Origin: Nitratireductor sp. GISD-1A_MAKvit | GTDB lineage: Bacteria > Pseudomonadota > Alphaproteobacteria > Rhizobiales > Rhizobiaceae | Direction of reading: 5' to 3' | Assembly: GCF_040819555.1 (NCBI RefSeq) | Contig: NZ_CP161919.1 | Location: forward strand, 186,001-250,000 | Length of the DNA stretch: 64,000 nt | Shown: one piece after another, positions 60,473 through 64,000 of the stretch | Layout: every line of letters starts with the position of its first letter | Numbering within the stretch: position 1 is the stretch's first letter | Program-made: the position numbers and the translations under genes | The notes under the pieces: model-generated | What the model saw: only the letters and a program-made list of their open reading frames with translations | Told to the model about the DNA's origin: nothing | Databases searched by the model: none

Positions 60473-61316
60473 CTATTTGCCGCGCCGCGCAAGGCGCGGG
60501 TTGAGCGCATCGTTCAGCCCTTCGCCGATCAGGTTCAGCGCCAGAACGGTGAGCAGAATGGCAACGCCGGGAAAGAAGGAAAGCCACCAGGCCCTGCCGG
60601 ATCACGGTGCGCGCCGCGCCGATCATGTAGCCCCACGACATCAGATTGGGGTCGCCGAGGCCGAGGAAGGACAGCGAGGATTCCAGAAGGATCGCTGTGG
60701 CCACCATCAGCGAGGCAAGCACGATGATGGGCGAGATCGTGTTGGGCAGAACCTGCCGCAGAATGATCGTGAGGCTGGTCTGGCCCGAAAGGATCGCCGC
60801 CTCCACATATTCGCGCGAGCGCAGCGATAGCACCTCGCCGCGCACGAGGCGGGCGACGGGCGGCCAGCTCACGATGGCGATTGCGGCGATGATCGATTCG
60901 ATCGAGGGCTGGAAGATCGCCACCAGAACGATGGCGAGCGCAAAGCTCGGCACGGTCTGGAAGAACTCGGTAAAGCGCATCAGCGCGTCGTCCACCCAGC
61001 CGCCGAAATAGCCGGCAAGCGCGCCGATGGGAATGCCGATCAGAAGGGCGGCAACCGTCGAGACGAGGCCGACCAGAAGCGAAACCTGCGCCCCATAGGC
61101 AAGGCCCGAGATCACATCGCGCCCAAGCGCGTCGGTTCCCAGCGGATACTGGTCCATGGCAAATGGCGGCAGGAAGGGCCGCTGCACCATGCGCCACGGC
61201 GATTGCGGGAAGATGAGCGGCGCAAGCAGCGCCACCAGTATGACGAATACGAGGATCGCAAGGCCGATCACGGCGCCACGATTGCGAGAGAAGCGTTTCC
61301 AGAAATCAGCCATCAT
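60473..61316 (-). CDS. ABC importer permease, DppC-like (one frame break)
   Basis: About 280 aa after repair. It shows the DppC N-terminal segment ([22 protein letters not shown] in part), [25 protein letters not shown], the EAA-like loop [24 protein letters not shown] and [19 protein letters not shown]. The frame breaks at CCC 60592-60594: after AARTVIRQ the conserved [21 protein letters not shown] continues one frame over and ends at 60473 with RLARRGK. Its start overlaps the dppB stop (ATGA). Confidence 0.87.
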
Positions 61317-62281
61317 GCCACCCGGATTCTTGGGTCAACGAACCGATAGAGAATGTCGGTGATGAGGTTGAACAGGAGCACCATGGCGGCGGAGACGAAG
61401 AACACGCCAAGAAGCAGGTTGTAGTCGCGCTGTGCGAGCGCCTCGAACATCAGCCGCCCGATGCCGGGCCACGCGAACACGGTTTCGGTCAGCACCGCGC
61501 CGCCCACGAGCTGGCCCGCCTGCAGGCCGGCAAGCGTCACCACCGGCAGCATGGCGTTGCGGAAGATGTGGCGGCGCTGGATGATGCCGGGCTTCAGCCC
61601 CTTGGCCCGCGCCGTCTTGACGAAATCGAGCTGGCTGACCTCCAGCATGGAGGCCCGCGTCATGCGCATATAGACCGCCATGAAGAAGAGGCCGAGCGTG
61701 GTGGCCGGCAGGATCAGATGCTGGCCGATGTCGAGCGCGCGGCGAAAGCCGGTGTAGTTCGCGCCCACCGTCTCATAGCCGAAACCCGGCAGCCAGTTGA
61801 AATGGACGGAGAACAGAAGCACCGCCATCAGTGCGGCCCAGTAAAGCGGGGTCGCATAGAAGAGCAGTGCCAGGGTGGAGATCGCCGTGTCCGACCATTT
61901 GCCGACACGCGCGGAGGCGAGAACGCCTGCCAGCGTGCCGAGCACAAGCGAGATGACGAAAGCCGTCATGGTCAGGAGCAGTGTCGCGGGCAGCCGGTCG
62001 AGGATCAGGTCGGCCACGGGCATCTGCTGGCGATAGGAAAAGCCGAGATCGAACTGCAGCACGCCCTTGAGATAGATCCCGAGCTGGGTGAGCAGCGGCT
62101 TGTCGAGGCCGAACTGCTCGCGCAACTGCGCGATGAATTTCGCGTCGGCGGCCCCCGCCTCGCCTGCCATCACGGCGGCGGGATCGCCGGGTGCGGCGTG
62201 GATCAGGAAGAAGTTGAGCGTCAGGATGGCGATCAGGATGATCGCCGCCTTGCCCAGGCGCATGAGTATGAAGCGTAGCAT
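61313..62281 (-). CDS. ABC importer permease, DppB-like
   Basis: A 322-aa six-helix permease beginning MLRFILMRLGKAAIILIAIL with the classic HAAPGDPA motif near residue 30. Further marks are LSFLL-type helices and MTRASMLEVSQLDFVKTARAKGLKP (EAA loop), then ETVFAWPGIGRLMFEALAQRDYNLL. It partners DppC in the inner membrane for uptake of a peptide-like or amine compound. Confidence 0.94.
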   Translation of the reverse strand: MLRFILMRLGKAAIILIAILTLNFFLIHAAPGDPAAVMAGEAGAADAKFIAQLREQFGLDKPLLTQLGIYLKGVLQFDLGFSYRQQMPVADLILDRLPATLLLTMTAFVISLVLGTLAGVLASARVGKWSDTAISTLALLFYATPLYWAALMAVLLFSVHFNWLPGFGYETVGANYTGFRRALDIGQHLILPATTLGLFFMAVYMRMTRASMLEVSQLDFVKTARAKGLKPGIIQRRHIFRNAMLPVVTLAGLQAGQLVGGAVLTETVFAWPGIGRLMFEALAQRDYNLLLGVFFVSAAMVLLFNLITDILYRFVDPRIRVA

Positions 62282-62313
62282 CGGGCCCCTGCAGGATCAG
62301 AACCAAGGCAGGA

Positions 62314-62339
62314 ATGCGCGGGATGTTTCGCCCGCGCAT
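62314..62339 (-). terminator. Intercistronic hairpin after the binding-protein gene
   Basis: ATGCGCGGG (62314-62322) and CCCGCGCAT (62331-62339) form a perfect 9-bp stem with an 8-nt loop, between the dppA-like stop and the dppB-like start, no T-run. Placement mirrors the hairpins at 27466 and 36249. Confidence 0.6.
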
Positions 62340-62357
62340 CCGGATCAGGCTGTTGGC

Positions 62358-63906
62358 CTATTTCTCGATATAGGCGTCCTTGAACCCGTCATTCACGCCG
62401 ATGGCCGTGGTGACGAGATCCTTCACGTTGCAGCGATAGATGGTCGGGAAACCGAGTTCCAGCAGCCAGGCCACCGGCACGTCATCCACGAGTTTCTGCT
62501 GCACTTCGGTGTAGAGCTTCTGGCGTTCCTCCGCCGTCACGGCGACCGCTGCCTTGGCAAAGAGATCGTCGATCTCCTTGTTCTCGTAGCCTTCCACATT
62601 GTTCCACTGCGAACCCTTGGCAATGTTGGTGGAAATGTAGGTGCGGGCGACGCCCAGCGCCGGATCGCCATACTGGTAGAGATAGGTGAAGGCCATGTCG
62701 TAGTCCCACTCGGCCAGCTTCTGGTTCCAGCCGGCCACATCGGTGGAGACGATCTCGACATTGATGCCCACTTCGCCGAGATTCTGCTTCACGGCCTCGG
62801 CCCAGCGCTGCCATGTCTCGCCATAGGGCAGCGGCAGAAGGCGCACGGTCTCGCCGTCATAGCCCATCTCTTCGAGCAGGGCCTTGGCCTTCTCCGGGTC
62901 GTGGTCATATGCGGTCACGTTGTCGGTGAAGAAACGCGTCGACGAGGATACCGGGCCTTTCGCAACCTTGCCGAGGCCGTTCCACAGCGCGTCGCGAGCG
63001 AAGTCGCGGTCCATCGCATACATCACCGCCTGGCGAAAGCGCTTGTCGGCCGTCGGGGCCTTCGCGGTTGTTGAGCCACATCCACGACAGCGGTCCGAAA
63101 TATTCCCAGCCCTTGTCGGTGATGCAGGTGTTCTCCATGTCGGCGATGCGCTGAACGTCGAAATTCTCCACGGAGCCGCCGGGCAGGATGTCCACCACGC
63201 CCGTCTCATAGGCAACCGCGCGCGAAGCCGCGTCCGGGATCACATGCCAGTAGATCTCGTCGAGATAGGGTTTGCCCTCCTCGTAATAGTCCTCGAACTT
63301 GGTGAGCAGGATATGCGATCCCTTCACCCATTCGGTGAACTTGAACGGCCCGGTGCCGAGCGGCGTGTTGTTGGCCGGGTTGTTCTTGTAATCCGTGCCT
63401 TCATAGATGTGCTTGGGCACCATCGGCATCGTGCCGGCCTCGAAAATTCCGAGGAACGGGCCGAAGGGCTGCTTCAGCTTGAAAACGACTGTCGTGTCGT
63501 CGGGCGCGGTGATGGAGTCCACATGCTCCAGCGAGGTGCGCAGGCGCGCATGGGTTTCGCGCAGGAAGACATCGGCAGAAAACACCACATCGGCGGAGGT
63601 GAACGGCTCACCGTCATGCCATTTCACATTTTCGTGCAGCGTGAAGGTATAGGTCAGGCCATCCTCCGAAACCTCCCAGGATTTGGCGAGCTGCGGCATG
63701 GGCTGCAGCTTCTCGTCGTAGCGCAGCAGACCCTCATAGATTTGTCCCGCAACCATCTGCGTCGGGCCGTTCTGCACCAGACCCATCATCAGGCTTGGCG
63801 GCTCCGGCTGGATCACCACATTGGCGCGTCCGCCCGAAACGGGCTCTGCATTGAGCGCCGTCGAGACCAGCATGGCGGCGGCGAGTGTCGTCAGTCGTTT
63901 CAGCAT
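62358..63906 (-). CDS. ABC importer substrate-binding protein, DppA/OppA family (one frame break)
   Basis: A family 5 periplasmic binding protein of about 515 aa. It starts with a signal peptide (MLKRLTTLAAAMLVSTALNA), and the body shows LAKSWEVSEDGLTYTFTLHENVKWHDGEPFTSADVVFS in sequence, the hallmark of the family. The frame breaks at CC 63059-63060: after SWMWLNNRE the expected APTADKRFRQAVMYAMDRDF continues in the next frame to the stop at 62358. Removing one base repairs it. It begins the operon running to the HDAC-like gene at 55261. Dipeptides are the family default, but the downstream deacylases suggest an N-acylated substrate. Confidence 0.88.
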
Positions 63907-64000
63907 GGCTTTCGTTCCCCTTTTTTGTTTCCCGGCAAAAGATCGTTCTCCCTTGACCCTGCCGGACAATTGCTTTGCTTCAGTCCGCTCTCACTCCACG
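63907..64000. other. Upstream region of the binding-protein gene
   Basis: The window ends 94 bases upstream of the start. GGGGAACGAAAGCC before the start codon is a plausible ribosome site; no promoter can be assigned with confidence. Confidence 0.4.

Overview
The window looks like a chromosome segment of a high-GC alphaproteobacterium of the Hyphomicrobiales (Rhizobiales) type. The evidence is high GC over most of its length, several Ugp-, Iol- and Dpp-type ABC/catabolic operons, a rhizobial-style GCAATTCCGG intergenic palindrome, and an alphaproteobacterial plsC-cdsA-CDP-alcohol transferase operon. The genus cannot be fixed from sequence alone. No rRNA, tRNA or CRISPR was seen.

Layout. (1) 1-20181: one giant secreted RTX/cadherin-like protein, cut by the left window edge, about 6,725 aa if one frame break is repaired. 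(2) 20653-22734: an IS1202/ISNCY-type insertion sequence carrying a DDE transposase and an ASCH-domain cargo gene. (3) 22886-23816: group III truncated haemoglobin and an NsrR-like NO sensor. (4) 23838-32847: two divergent operons with a carbohydrate-type ABC importer, an M81 peptidase, RidA, an SDR, an RpiR regulator and a D-threonine-aldolase-like PLP enzyme. (5) 33408-37615: ugpBAEC glycerol-3-phosphate uptake. (6) 37834-40063: phospholipid synthesis genes. (7) 40640-48365: a transposon-like cassette. (8) 48493-55117: iolR-iolC-iolD-iolE-orf-iolB myo-inositol catabolism. (9) 55261-63906: Dpp-type ABC importer with an M20 deacylase, a GhrA-like reductase and an HDAC-like amidohydrolase.

The most interesting region is 40.6-48.4 kb. 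It has Tn3-family-like 38-bp terminal inverted repeats, a candidate 5-bp target duplication (CAGGT), lower GC than its surroundings and no transposase that I can see. It interrupts a marC-like gene. Its cargo is a tight minus-strand operon: a 28-aa strongly basic peptide gene, an intrinsic terminator/attenuator, then a DUF6065-like protein, a nucleotidyltransferase-like protein, an MFS exporter, a phosphoribosyltransferase-like protein, an inositol-monophosphatase-like phosphatase, a radical SAM enzyme with an unusual CX8CX2C motif, and a thymidylate-kinase-like P-loop kinase. I read this as a mobile RiPP-like biosynthetic cluster of a kind I do not recognise. The product and the reactions are unknown.

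Seven genes carry an apparent +1 frame break, and in each the family-typical C-terminus continues in the next frame. Most sit at G/C runs next to GGCC, so I treat them as probable base-calling errors and annotate the repaired spans, saying so in each entry.
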